Assembly (NCBI RefSeq): GCF_000264055.1
Contig: NZ_AJXL01000024.1
Location: 1 to 42,924, forward strand
Origin: Flavobacterium sp. ACAM 123
GTDB taxonomy: Bacteria; Bacteroidota; Bacteroidia; Flavobacteriales; Flavobacteriaceae
DNA length: 42,924 nt
Direction: 5' to 3'
Shown here piece by piece: positions 15,968 to 23,906 of the stretch. The translations under genes and the position numbers were made by a program. Each line of letters begins with the position of its first letter. Position 1 is the first letter of the stretch. The notes under the pieces are model-generated. The model was not told where the DNA came from, made no database searches, and saw only the letters and a program-made list of their open reading frames with translations.

Positions 15968-18841
15968 ATGAGTCATCAATCTGAAGCACAATTAGAAAAC
16001 AATCTAATCAAGCAATTACTGGGTTTGGGTTATACATCCGTAAGAATTCGAGATGGAGACGCTTTAGTCTCTAATCTAAAAAGCCAACTGGAATTGTTTA
16101 ACCAAACTAGCTTCAGTACTAAGGAGTTTGATGCTGTTTTGAATCATCTCGCCAAAGGCAATGTGTTTGAAAAAGCCAAAACCCTACGTGACCGTTTTCA
16201 GTTAACTAAAGAAGATGGTACTTCGTTTTATGTTCGTTTTTTTAATAGTGAAACTACAACGGAAAATCTTTATCAAGTAACCAATCAAATTAGTCTGGAA
16301 GGAAGCTACAAGAATCGCTTTGATGTCACACTTTTGATTAATGGTCTGCCTTTGGTACAAATAGAACTCAAACGTTCCGGTACCGAAATCAAAGAAGCCT
16401 TTAACCAAATCAATCGCTATCAAAAACATTCGTTCTGGAGCAATCACGGTTTGTTTCAATTCGTGCAACTCTTTGTGATTAGCAATAGTGTAGATACGAA
16501 GTATTTGGCCAATAATAAATTACAATCGGTCAAACAGACCTTCTTTTGGGCTGATGCCAATAACAAAAATATTACCGAATTAATAGAATTTGCAGCAGCA
16601 TTTTTAAATCCAAACCATTTGGGCAAAATCATAGCGCATTATATTGTCATCAATGAGACGCACAAAGTCATGATGATTTTGCGTCCGTACCAGTATTTCG
16701 CTACCGAAGCTATAATTCATCAGGTTAAACATTCTAGCGATAACGCTTATATTTGGCACACCACGGGTTCGGGGAAAACCTTAACCTCTTTCAAAGCGAG
16801 CCAGATTGTGATGGATTTGCCAGAAGTGCATAAAGTGGTATTTGTAGTCGATAGAAAAGATTTGGATTTCCAAACGATGAATGAATTCAACGCCTTCAAG
16901 AAAGACAGCGTTGATGTGACTGACAATACACAATCCCTAGTAAAACAACTGACGGATAATACAAAATTAGTCTTAACTACGATTCAGAAATTAAACAGTG
17001 CTGTTTCAGACCGTTTCAAAAATAGCCTTGAAGCGCTAAGACACCAGAAAATTATTTTCATTTTTGATGAATGTCATCGCTCACAATTCGGGGAAACCCA
17101 CGAACGCATTACCAAGTTTTTTGATAAAAGTCAGTTGATTGGTTTTACTGGTACACCCATTTTTGCCGAAAATGCTTCTAAAAATGAATTCGGAAAGCGC
17201 ACCACCAAAGATTTATTTGGTAATTGCCTGCATAAATATGTAATTACTGATGCTATTAAAGATCAAAATGTATTGCGTTTCGGTATAGAATATATCGGAA
17301 AATACAAGAACAAAAGCAATACTTTTATTGATATTGAAGTCGAAGAAATCGACAAACAAGAAGTGCTGGATTCACCCAAACGGATTGAGAAAATTGTCGA
17401 TTACATTATAGCCTACCACGATCAGAAAACGTTCAGCAAACAGTATTCGGCTTTGTTGACTGTGAGTAGTATTGACAATGCCATACAGTATTATGATTTC
17501 TTTCAACAAAAGAAAGAAGCAGGAGAACACGATTTGCGCATAGCGACCATTTTTACCTATGGTGCCAATGAAGATTCAGACGAAGCACAAGATTTTTTAC
17601 CAGGAGATTATGATTTTGATGTAGCAGCCGAACCCAAAACAAGTTATAAATCAAGCCACAGTCGAGACAAATTAGAAAGCTATATTGGACATTACAATAA
17701 AATGTACAAAGGAAGTTTTACGACCAAAGATCCCAAATTATTTGAATCGTATTTCAAAGATATTAGCCGACGTTTGAAAGAACGAGAGAAAGAAAACTTT
17801 AATGATGCCACAGACCGTTTAGATATTGTCATTGTGGTTAACATGATGCTTACTGGTTTTGACGCCAAGAAAGTAAATACCTTGTATGTAGATAAAAATC
17901 TAAAGCAACACGGCTTAATTCAAGCGTTTTCAAGAACAAACAGAATACTAGGAGAACAGAAGTCACAAGGGAACATTCTGTCCTTTAGAAACCTCAAAAA
18001 AGCTACCGATGATGCAATTACTTTGTTTTCGAACAAAGACGCCATAGACGTAGTCACGATTCCCGACTATGAAAAAATAGCCGAAAAATTTGCCGAAGCC
18101 TTGAAAGCATTGCGTGAAATCACACCCACATACCAAAGCGTAAATGATTTGAAAGATGAAGAAGCGCAAGCTTTATTTGTGCAAGCCTTCCGGAAATTGA
18201 TGCGTAACATGAATGTCTTACAATCCTACACTGATTTTGATTGGGAGGATTTAGAAATTGAGCAACAAGAATTTGAAGATTACAAAGGAAAGTATTTGGA
18301 CTTGTACGAAAAGGTGAAGCAAGACACCCAAGTACAGAAAACTTCGATCCTAGATGATATTGATTTTGAATTGGAGTTGATACACCGGGATAAAATAGGA
18401 GTGGCTTATATCCTGAAATTATTGGCGCAATTGAAAGGCGCCAACACCTCGGAAGCCAAAGCCCAAAGAAAAGCCATATTGGATTTATTAGGTGGCGACA
18501 TCAAACTGAGAAGCAAACGAGAATTGATTCAGAAATTCATTGACGAAAACATGCCGCACATCAAAGACGACGATGCCATAGAAGAGGAGTTTGAGAAATT
18601 CTGGCAAGAGCAAAAAGTATTGGCTTTAGGAAAACTCTGCGAAGAAGAACACCTGGACAAAGCCCAGTTCAAAGCCTTAATCGATGCGTACATCTACAGC
18701 GGCCGAGAACCCATAAAAGATGAAGTTTTTCAATGCTTAGACAATAGACCAAGCATATTGCAAGCTAGAGTAATAGGGGATAGGATCATTGCAAAGATGA
18801 AGGAATTTGTGGAGCTGTTTGAGAAGGGAATGGTGGCTTAG
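15968..18841 (+). CDS. hsdR: Type I restriction endonuclease subunit (HsdR)
   Basis: This 957-aa motor and nuclease subunit is complete. The N-terminal PD-(D/E)xK nuclease shows RFDVTLLINGLPLVQIELK (Asp and E-x-K) near 118-137. The SF2 translocase has TTGSGKT at 265-271, DECH at 367-370, GFTGTP shortly after, and the later motif QAFSRTNR. The C-terminal helical part binds the HsdM-HsdS core. It is the last gene of the operon, 33 bp after the SecB-like gene. With hsdM and hsdS it forms an apparently functional type I system that cleaves unmethylated invading DNA at a distance from the recognition site. Confidence 0.97.
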   Translation: MSHQSEAQLENNLIKQLLGLGYTSVRIRDGDALVSNLKSQLELFNQTSFSTKEFDAVLNHLAKGNVFEKAKTLRDRFQLTKEDGTSFYVRFFNSETTTENLYQVTNQISLEGSYKNRFDVTLLINGLPLVQIELKRSGTEIKEAFNQINRYQKHSFWSNHGLFQFVQLFVISNSVDTKYLANNKLQSVKQTFFWADANNKNITELIEFAAAFLNPNHLGKIIAHYIVINETHKVMMILRPYQYFATEAIIHQVKHSSDNAYIWHTTGSGKTLTSFKASQIVMDLPEVHKVVFVVDRKDLDFQTMNEFNAFKKDSVDVTDNTQSLVKQLTDNTKLVLTTIQKLNSAVSDRFKNSLEALRHQKIIFIFDECHRSQFGETHERITKFFDKSQLIGFTGTPIFAENASKNEFGKRTTKDLFGNCLHKYVITDAIKDQNVLRFGIEYIGKYKNKSNTFIDIEVEEIDKQEVLDSPKRIEKIVDYIIAYHDQKTFSKQYSALLTVSSIDNAIQYYDFFQQKKEAGEHDLRIATIFTYGANEDSDEAQDFLPGDYDFDVAAEPKTSYKSSHSRDKLESYIGHYNKMYKGSFTTKDPKLFESYFKDISRRLKEREKENFNDATDRLDIVIVVNMMLTGFDAKKVNTLYVDKNLKQHGLIQAFSRTNRILGEQKSQGNILSFRNLKKATDDAITLFSNKDAIDVVTIPDYEKIAEKFAEALKALREITPTYQSVNDLKDEEAQALFVQAFRKLMRNMNVLQSYTDFDWEDLEIEQQEFEDYKGKYLDLYEKVKQDTQVQKTSILDDIDFELELIHRDKIGVAYILKLLAQLKGANTSEAKAQRKAILDLLGGDIKLRSKRELIQKFIDENMPHIKDDDAIEEEFEKFWQEQKVLALGKLCEEEHLDKAQFKALIDAYIYSGREPIKDEVFQCLDNRPSILQARVIGDRIIAKMKEFVELFEKGMVA

Positions 18842-18869
18842 GAGGGGATAGTGAAATGTTGTTGCAGGT

Positions 18870-18983
18870 TTGTGGTATAAAAAGAAAGCGGTTAAGAAGG
18901 AAAAAGTGGTTAAGGGGAAGAAAGGAAATGTGTTTCAGGAGCCTGGAGAGAAATATGGGTATGGTGAATTGTTTGGGGAGTAA
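18870..18983 (+). CDS. Possible 37-aa lysine-rich ORF, perhaps a gene remnant
   Basis: Between hsdR and the ATPase gene one frame reads from a TTG through VVKGKKGNVFQEPGEKYGYG to GELFGE and a TAA at 18981. The composition looks more protein-like than the other frames, but there is no ATG and a stop precedes the frame. It may be the tail of a gene lost when defence genes were exchanged at this spot. No function can be assigned. Confidence 0.2.
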   Translation: MWYKKKAVKKEKVVKGKKGNVFQEPGEKYGYGELFGE

Positions 18984-19010
18984 TATTATACGAATAGTTA
19001 AAGTTTTAAA

Positions 19011-20315
19011 ATGAGATTAAAATATATTAAAATAAATAGTGATTACTTAATTTTCAAAAAGGGAGAGGTGTTTAACTTTAATTTGAATGAAGGTTCAATA
19101 GAGAATAATATAAATCAAAAATTTAATGTTATCACAGGTAGTAATGGATCTGGAAAGACTTTGCTAATGAGCATGCTAAGTAATTTTTTTCATAATATTG
19201 ATAGATTTCACGAAAGAACAAATTTTGACATTGAAATATTTTATGAAATAAAGTATGCTGAATCAACAAAACAAGTTACCATCAATTCTAATGCAGGCAA
19301 ATATTATATTTCTATAGAAGATGAATTTGAGAATGCAAAAATTTTACCAAACATATATTATAGACGATATAATATTATCCCATTAGACGAAAAACTTTAT
19401 AACGAAAAAAATCAAACACATTTTATTCTTATTAAAGGATACCTACCAAAATCTATAGTACTCTCTATCTTTTCAATTCATGGGGAATATCCTAATAATC
19501 GTCATCGACAGTATATAGGTGACAAGATGCTCAGAGTTTATGATATTTCAAAATTATATGGAACAAATCATTTTGGATTGCCAACTATAACTCGAGGCAT
19601 ATCTAGATTCTTAAAATTAATGTTTACAGATGATAGATCAGATTTCTTCGAAACCTTAAAATCTTTAGGTTTTGAATTCAACAATCATGTTTTAATTAAT
19701 TATGATTCTCAACTTGAATGGAAGCATGTAGATAATTCAAATTTTCAAAAAATAGTATCATTAAGTGAGGCTGGTGAAGCCTATTTAAATGATTTGCAGT
19801 TTATACGTAATGAAAAAATAATTGATTTTTCCAACATGAGTACAGGTGAAAAAATGCTCATTTATCGAATTATATCTATCCTATCAGAGATTGAAGATGA
19901 TTCTTTAGTAATTGTTGAAGAACCCGAAATGCATTTAGATTTTTCATGGAATAGACAGTTAATTTCATTATTCGATACTGCTTTTAAGGCATACAATGCC
20001 CATATTATTTTTATTACTCACAATCCTTACTTAATAAATTCATTAAATAAGAATCAAGTTTTATTTTTAAAGAACGGAACTCAAAATGAAATTCAATCAA
20101 ATACTTTTCAATTGGGTATTGAAGAGCTTTTTATAGAAATGTTTGATGATAAGTTCTCATTAAATACAAGTGAGCTTAATGTAATAGAAAAGATCAGTAA
20201 GACTGATAATTTAGACGTTATTCAGAAAATCTATGATAATTTGGGTAATTCAATATACAAATATTTAGCCTTTCAAAAAATTCAAAAACTAAAAGGAGAT
20301 GTGGAAGGTAAGTAA
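19011..20315 (+). CDS. ABC/AAA-type ATPase of a two-gene ATPase-HNH (Septu-like) defence module
   Basis: This 434-aa protein has an ABC-type ATPase head without transmembrane segments. Walker A is GSNGSGKT at 43-50, the signature is STGEK at 277-281, Walker B is LVIVEEPEMHLD with the catalytic Glu at 303-304, and the switch His is H337 in ITHNP. There is no long coiled coil, so it is closer to OLD/PtuA-like ATPases than to SMC proteins. The next gene, an HNH nuclease, starts 17 bp before this one ends. ATPase-HNH pairs define Septu (PtuA-PtuB) and accompany some retrons; no reverse transcriptase is present here. An anti-phage role is inferred from this pairing and the adjacent type I system. 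Confidence 0.85.
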   Translation: MRLKYIKINSDYLIFKKGEVFNFNLNEGSIENNINQKFNVITGSNGSGKTLLMSMLSNFFHNIDRFHERTNFDIEIFYEIKYAESTKQVTINSNAGKYYISIEDEFENAKILPNIYYRRYNIIPLDEKLYNEKNQTHFILIKGYLPKSIVLSIFSIHGEYPNNRHRQYIGDKMLRVYDISKLYGTNHFGLPTITRGISRFLKLMFTDDRSDFFETLKSLGFEFNNHVLINYDSQLEWKHVDNSNFQKIVSLSEAGEAYLNDLQFIRNEKIIDFSNMSTGEKMLIYRIISILSEIEDDSLVIVEEPEMHLDFSWNRQLISLFDTAFKAYNAHIIFITHNPYLINSLNKNQVLFLKNGTQNEIQSNTFQLGIEELFIEMFDDKFSLNTSELNVIEKISKTDNLDVIQKIYDNLGNSIYKYLAFQKIQKLKGDVEGK

Positions 20316-21306
20316 TACCAGAAACAAAGTAATTTTAGATAAATTTCATTCTAAAATTATAGTACCTCTTTTTGATTTTATTATAAAATTAAAAGAGAAT
20401 TCATATAACAGAGTTAATTTTGAAGATTTTGAACAGGAAATTTTAAAATTATTAGATCCTCTTTTTCCAAAAAATATATTCAAAATAAAACATAACGAAA
20501 AAGAGTGTTACAAATTAATTCTAGACCTTTTGAATTCTAAAACGTTGAATGAACTAAAGGAACAAAAAATAATGTTTGAAAGTCAAAATAGTAGCATCGA
20601 TGCTGGTAATTATTCTCTAACACATGAAAATGTACCTGACGAATTTTATAGAATTTTTTCTAATATTTTATACTCTAAATGTTTTGATGACGATGCTTGT
20701 TGGGAATATATTCAAACAGGCTTTAAATATAAGAGGACTGATTTTCACAATAATTTCAAAACTGAAAATAGAAATAGAACTATTTGTAGTCTATGCGATA
20801 CAGATACTGTAATTGCAAAAAGTAATGGTATAGTGGAACATTTTTTACCCAGAAATAGATTTCCCTACCTTTCTATGAATGCAAATAATCTGATCACATC
20901 TTGCAATGCTTGCAATTTAGGAGAAGAAGGAAAAGGTGCTGGTTCAGTAAATCCAATATGGTCGCCTTTTAGTAGACAAATTGGAGATAATATAATTTAT
21001 AATATAGAAATAGATAAGATAACAATCACTCCTAGAGAAGGAAACATTGCAATAGATAATTATCTTGATTTATTGAAATTAAATAACCGATTTTCAACTA
21101 AATCTGTATATAATTCATCAATTGTTAGATTGAACGCTGAAATATCATCTCACCAACAGTTATCCAAATTAATTTCAGTTGATAATTTATTATCATATTT
21201 CACTAATAATTTAGAATCGAGAAAAAATGAAGGTTCTTATTTTTTTAAGAAAAATTACTTTGGAGATAATTACAAGGAATATATGGAGGAATTGACAACT
21301 TTATAA
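20299..21306 (+). CDS. HNH endonuclease partner (PtuB-like)
   Basis: This 335-aa protein has a zinc-framed HNH site: C163-x2-C166, VEH with H181 as the likely first catalytic His, N197, and C202-x2-C205 followed by N206, so the motif reads H-N-N. EHFLPR resembles the EHF-x-P-R/K motif seen in PtuB-like nucleases. The N-terminal 130 residues are helical and resemble nothing I can name; they may contact the ATPase. The gene starts at ATG 20299 inside the end of the ATPase gene, which suggests translational coupling and a fixed ratio of subunits. The likely role is cleaving nucleic acid when the ATPase senses infection; the substrate is unknown. Confidence 0.85.
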   Translation: MWKVSNTRNKVILDKFHSKIIVPLFDFIIKLKENSYNRVNFEDFEQEILKLLDPLFPKNIFKIKHNEKECYKLILDLLNSKTLNELKEQKIMFESQNSSIDAGNYSLTHENVPDEFYRIFSNILYSKCFDDDACWEYIQTGFKYKRTDFHNNFKTENRNRTICSLCDTDTVIAKSNGIVEHFLPRNRFPYLSMNANNLITSCNACNLGEEGKGAGSVNPIWSPFSRQIGDNIIYNIEIDKITITPREGNIAIDNYLDLLKLNNRFSTKSVYNSSIVRLNAEISSHQQLSKLISVDNLLSYFTNNLESRKNEGSYFFKKNYFGDNYKEYMEELTTL

Positions 21307-21466
21307 ATTAAGCAATATAGAAAACAAATTATTTTTAATAATTAATTCAAGGAAAAAAGTATTTGAAAGCAGAATACATGATGTAGTTGACCTAGAAATG
21401 AAGCTATGAACTCGCAACCTTTTTTATGTTGAATGGTCAAGAGCAAAATAAAATTTAGCTGTTTTA

Positions 21467-21562
21467 ATGTTATCTAAAATTGATGAAGCAGCGTTAATTA
21501 ATATCAAGAGTTGGTTTGGCGAAGGTAATGTAGTTGACGTACAAGATTTTTTAGATGCCTAA
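21467..21562 (+). CDS. 31-aa ORF, probably a fragment of a lost gene
   Basis: ATG at 21467 to TAA at 21560 encodes MLSKIDEAALINIKSWFGEG followed by NVVDVQDFLDA. It reads like a real amphipathic protein segment, but it is too short to identify and lies alone in the 318-bp gap between the HNH gene and the HipT gene. The rest of the gap is A+T-rich with no clear terminator. Best read as debris from gene turnover in the island. Confidence 0.25.
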   Translation: MLSKIDEAALINIKSWFGEGNVVDVQDFLDA

Positions 21563-21624
21563 ATTCTTCAGTTGAGTAAAAGCGATTATAATTATTATAT
21601 AAATCATCTTTGATACATAAATTA

Positions 21625-22548
21625 TTAAAATAACGCTATTCTACTTTCCAACAACTCCAAATACTTCTCTTTCATTTCATGTGAGAGAAAAGAAATATCA
21701 AGCAGCTCCTTCCATTTAGGAGTTGCTTTTTTCATTTGATCTAGAATTGTAGCTATTGTTTTTTCGTTGAGTTGCAATCTTTCTTTGGCGTAATAATCTA
21801 TAAAATCAGAAGCTTTTAAGTTGCTCTTTTTTCCTTTCAAGGGGAGTGCAATTTCTTCATTGGGATTTTTAATCGCTATTGTAGAATTCAGAAAGTCATA
21901 AATAGGAGCGAGGGTTGTTTTACCATTTTTGGTGATTAACGAAAAGTTTTTCAAGTGCATGTCTTCATTTCCAGTTACAAAACAAAAAAGAATTCTTTTA
22001 AAAAAGTCTGCTTTCTCAATGGCAGGAAAAGAACAAAATTCATCCAGTACCGGAATCAGTTTTTCCATGGTAAAACGGTATTTGGTATCTCTTGTATTAG
22101 CCGTTAATTGTGCAAAATCTTCGGTTGCCCATTTTTTTCCTTTACCGTGACGATCAAAACGTTTAATGAAATAAGATAAACTTCCATCTTTTCCGTACAA
22201 CATGCCATGAAAAGGAACGTCTAAACCAAATGCTTTTGCCATTCGCATGGTTACGTCCTCATTTTCGGGCAATTGTGGGAATAAATCATTTTGCGGTTTG
22301 ATGATATAGGTACCAAACTGGTCTACAATTTTAAACTCTTGATCTACAATGGAAACCGCTGCACTAAGTTTTGGTTGTACCCCTTGAATGGATAGTTTTT
22401 TGGCTCTATTAGCCGCTTCTTGTCGAAGTTCTACAGCAGTGTAGGGCAAATCATTTAAGTGCGTCAATTTCGGGGCGATAAGACGCATTCCTTTTACGCT
22501 GTATTTATCTGTTCCGCACAGTTCGTAAGTAATAGGACATCTATTCAT
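21625..22548 (-). CDS. hipT: HipT-like serine/threonine kinase toxin (HipA C-terminal core)
   Basis: This 307-aa kinase corresponds to the main body of HipA. The Gly-rich loop is SIQGVQPK (53-60), where HipA-type kinases autophosphorylate on Ser. The ATP-binding Lys is K84 in IIKP, the catalytic loop is GNEDMHLKN (193-201, D196), and the metal-binding motif is YDFL (D218). It lacks the N-terminal subdomain of HipA, which is encoded by the gene upstream. HipT of enteropathogenic E. coli is such a short kinase and targets tryptophanyl-tRNA synthetase; the target here is unknown. The start overlaps the HipS-like gene by 8 bp. The order hipB-hipS-hipT and all catalytic residues point to a functional HipBST system. 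Confidence 0.9.
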   Translation of the reverse strand: MNRCPITYELCGTDKYSVKGMRLIAPKLTHLNDLPYTAVELRQEAANRAKKLSIQGVQPKLSAAVSIVDQEFKIVDQFGTYIIKPQNDLFPQLPENEDVTMRMAKAFGLDVPFHGMLYGKDGSLSYFIKRFDRHGKGKKWATEDFAQLTANTRDTKYRFTMEKLIPVLDEFCSFPAIEKADFFKRILFCFVTGNEDMHLKNFSLITKNGKTTLAPIYDFLNSTIAIKNPNEEIALPLKGKKSNLKASDFIDYYAKERLQLNEKTIATILDQMKKATPKWKELLDISFLSHEMKEKYLELLESRIALF

Positions 22549-22855
22549 TTTCTAATGCTTTAACCGTTACAGATCCTACTAAATCATTTCCTGTAGCAAT
22601 GAGTTGAGAGAAGTAATCTTTTTTGTCAATTTTGCCAATGCGCAACAATCCTTCTAGCATCACACCTTCGGGTAATAATCCTTCAAAAAATGAAGGAAAG
22701 GAGTTGTAACTGTATTTTTTATGTATTGTAGGCATAGTCAAAGAAACCGATTCACCATTATAATCAAGATCATATTCAAAATGATACTCTTTATTCGTAA
22801 TCTCGGACAAGATTCCAGCTCTATTGCCGTGAACCAATACTATTGCTTGTCTCAT
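22541..22855 (-). CDS. hipS: HipS-like protein (HipA N-terminal subdomain), likely antitoxin
   Basis: This 104-aa protein matches the N-terminal subdomain of HipA: AIVLVHGNRAGIL at the start, YDLDYNGESVSLTMP, then FPSFFEGLLPEGVMLEGL, the classic motif, and a C-terminal LIATGNDLVGSVTV. In HipA this region is fused to the kinase; here it is a separate gene between hipB and hipT, with a 2-bp gap upstream and an 8-bp overlap downstream. In the E. coli HipBST system HipS, not HipB, neutralises the kinase, and that is the likely role here by analogy. Confidence 0.87.
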   Translation of the reverse strand: MRQAIVLVHGNRAGILSEITNKEYHFEYDLDYNGESVSLTMPTIHKKYSYNSFPSFFEGLLPEGVMLEGLLRIGKIDKKDYFSQLIATGNDLVGSVTVKALENE

Positions 22856-22857
22856 GT

Positions 22858-23067
22858 TTATTTATTTAGGGGGCTGATGAATTCTACTTTTATATTCAAT
22901 ACCTTAAGTACTGCAAGCAGATTATTAAAGCGTATCGTTTCTTTGTTCTTTTCAATATCAAAAACAGTAGTTTTTCCTACTCCTGCAAGGTTTGCCAACT
23001 CCAGTTGGGTAAGTCCAGCTTCTTTTCGATGGTCTTTTATCAAAGTTCCTAAATTGAAATCATTCAT
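22858..23067 (-). CDS. hipB: HipB-like XRE repressor
   Basis: This 69-aa protein consists almost entirely of a helix-turn-helix domain (LTQLELANLAGVGKTTVFDI at about 19-38) and a short C-terminal tail. It is the first gene of the hipB-hipS-hipT operon and would bind the operon promoter. An odd-centred 13-bp palindrome (23089-23101) lies 21 bp upstream of the start and is the obvious operator. The size is smaller than E. coli HipB (88 aa), consistent with a repressor rather than a direct kinase-blocking antitoxin. Confidence 0.88.
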   Translation of the reverse strand: MNDFNLGTLIKDHRKEAGLTQLELANLAGVGKTTVFDIEKNKETIRFNNLLAVLKVLNIKVEFISPLNK

Positions 23068-23088
23068 TTTATACTGTTTAGACGGTAA

Positions 23089-23101
23089 AAATACGGTATT
23101 T
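23089..23101. promoter_or_regulatory. Candidate HipB operator
   Basis: AAATAC-G-GTATTT is a perfect 6-1-6 palindrome 21 bp before the hipB start. On the coding strand two TACCGT copies occur, one in the palindrome and one between it and the gene, 11 bp apart. This is the expected position for an autoregulatory operator. Binding is inferred from position only. Confidence 0.5.
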
Positions 23102-23244
23102 ATTTAATGTATTAAATATTTTAATAGAAAATAAGTCGATATTACTGTTATTGCAGTATATTTAAGTAATAAATGATAGTTTCTACTTATGAAAAGTAAG
23201 AAAGATGTGAAATTGCTGATATAGCGGTAATAATCATATATATA

Positions 23245-23273
23245 TGCGGTGATTAGCAACAATTACCACCGCA
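23245..23273 (-). terminator. Hairpin terminator downstream of the recombinase remnant
   Basis: TGCGGTG (23245-23251) and CACCGCA (23267-23273) form a perfect 7-bp stem with a 15-nt loop. TATATATATG follows on the minus strand, a weak tail. It probably ends transcripts from the mob/integrase side before the hip promoter. Confidence 0.5.
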
Positions 23274-23324
23274 TTTTCTTGATGTAAACAAACTTGTTAT
23301 AAAACAGTTTACTACATTATGTAT

Positions 23325-23866
23325 CTAACTTTTTTTGAAATATTTGGAATTTTCAAATACATCATCAATGATTTTATCTAGTTTCTTATTTGGTAATTTA
23401 TTAAGGTAGGCCTGTGTAGTTCTAATGTCCGTATGACCAAGCATTTCACTAATAACATCGATAGGAATGTTTTCAAATTTTAAAAATGTCGCAAATGTAT
23501 GTCGAGCAGTGTAAAAAGTGATATGCTTGCTAATTTTTAAAATTTCCATCATTTCTTTCAGTGCTGGATTTATTTTTCCGAGTAATTTATGACTACGGTA
23601 TTTAATCTGTTTTATAGTCATATTTTCATTTAGTAAAAGAGGAAACAGATAAGAGTTCATCGATTTTTGATTATAAACTTCCAGTATTTTAAGGGAATGA
23701 TTTTGTAGTTTAAAATCCAAGTGTACTCCAGTTTTAGTTCTTATATAGGATAGTCTACCATCGTACAAATTTGAGTTGTTTAATTTTAACAAGTCTATAA
23801 AATTCATTCCTCTTCAATAAAAACTAAATAGATACATGTCTTTTGCAAATTGATTATTTTTATTTG
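23325..23866 (-). pseudogene. Tyrosine recombinase (integrase), N-terminally truncated and with an in-frame stop
   Basis: The C-terminal catalytic half of a Bacteroidota-type tyrosine recombinase is present: KISKHITFYTARHTFATF (Arg of the HxxR box), EMLGHTDIRTTQAYL (His and the nucleophile Tyr). Reading upstream of the ATG at 23807 the same frame continues FAKDMYLFSFY, then a TGA at 23816-23814, then RGMNFIDLL. The family normally has one residue where the stop is, so this is a nonsense mutation. The N-terminal SAM-like DNA-binding domain is missing, cut where a short HipA-like fragment begins. The gene cannot make a working integrase, so the element is probably not able to excise by itself. 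Confidence 0.82.
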
Positions 23867-23868
23867 AG

Positions 23869-23904
23869 CTAAAATCTTTCTTTGGCGTAATAGTCAATAC
23901 AATC
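23869..23904 (-). pseudogene. Sliver of a HipA-family gene at the mobC/integrase junction
   Basis: The minus strand reads D-C-I-D-YYAKERF then stop, close to FIDYYAKERL in the HipT protein at 21625. At DNA level 23873-23904 matches 21776-21807 in 29 of 32 positions, including 20 identical bases (AATCTTTCTTTGGCGTAATA). It lies between the mobC stop (23907) and the broken integrase. I infer a recombination scar from a second, related hipA/hipT copy. Confidence 0.6.
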
Positions 23905-23906
23905 GA

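Noticed and set aside
19011..21306. Retron with ATPase-HNH effector
   Set aside because: No reverse transcriptase gene and no msr/msd-like structure near the pair.
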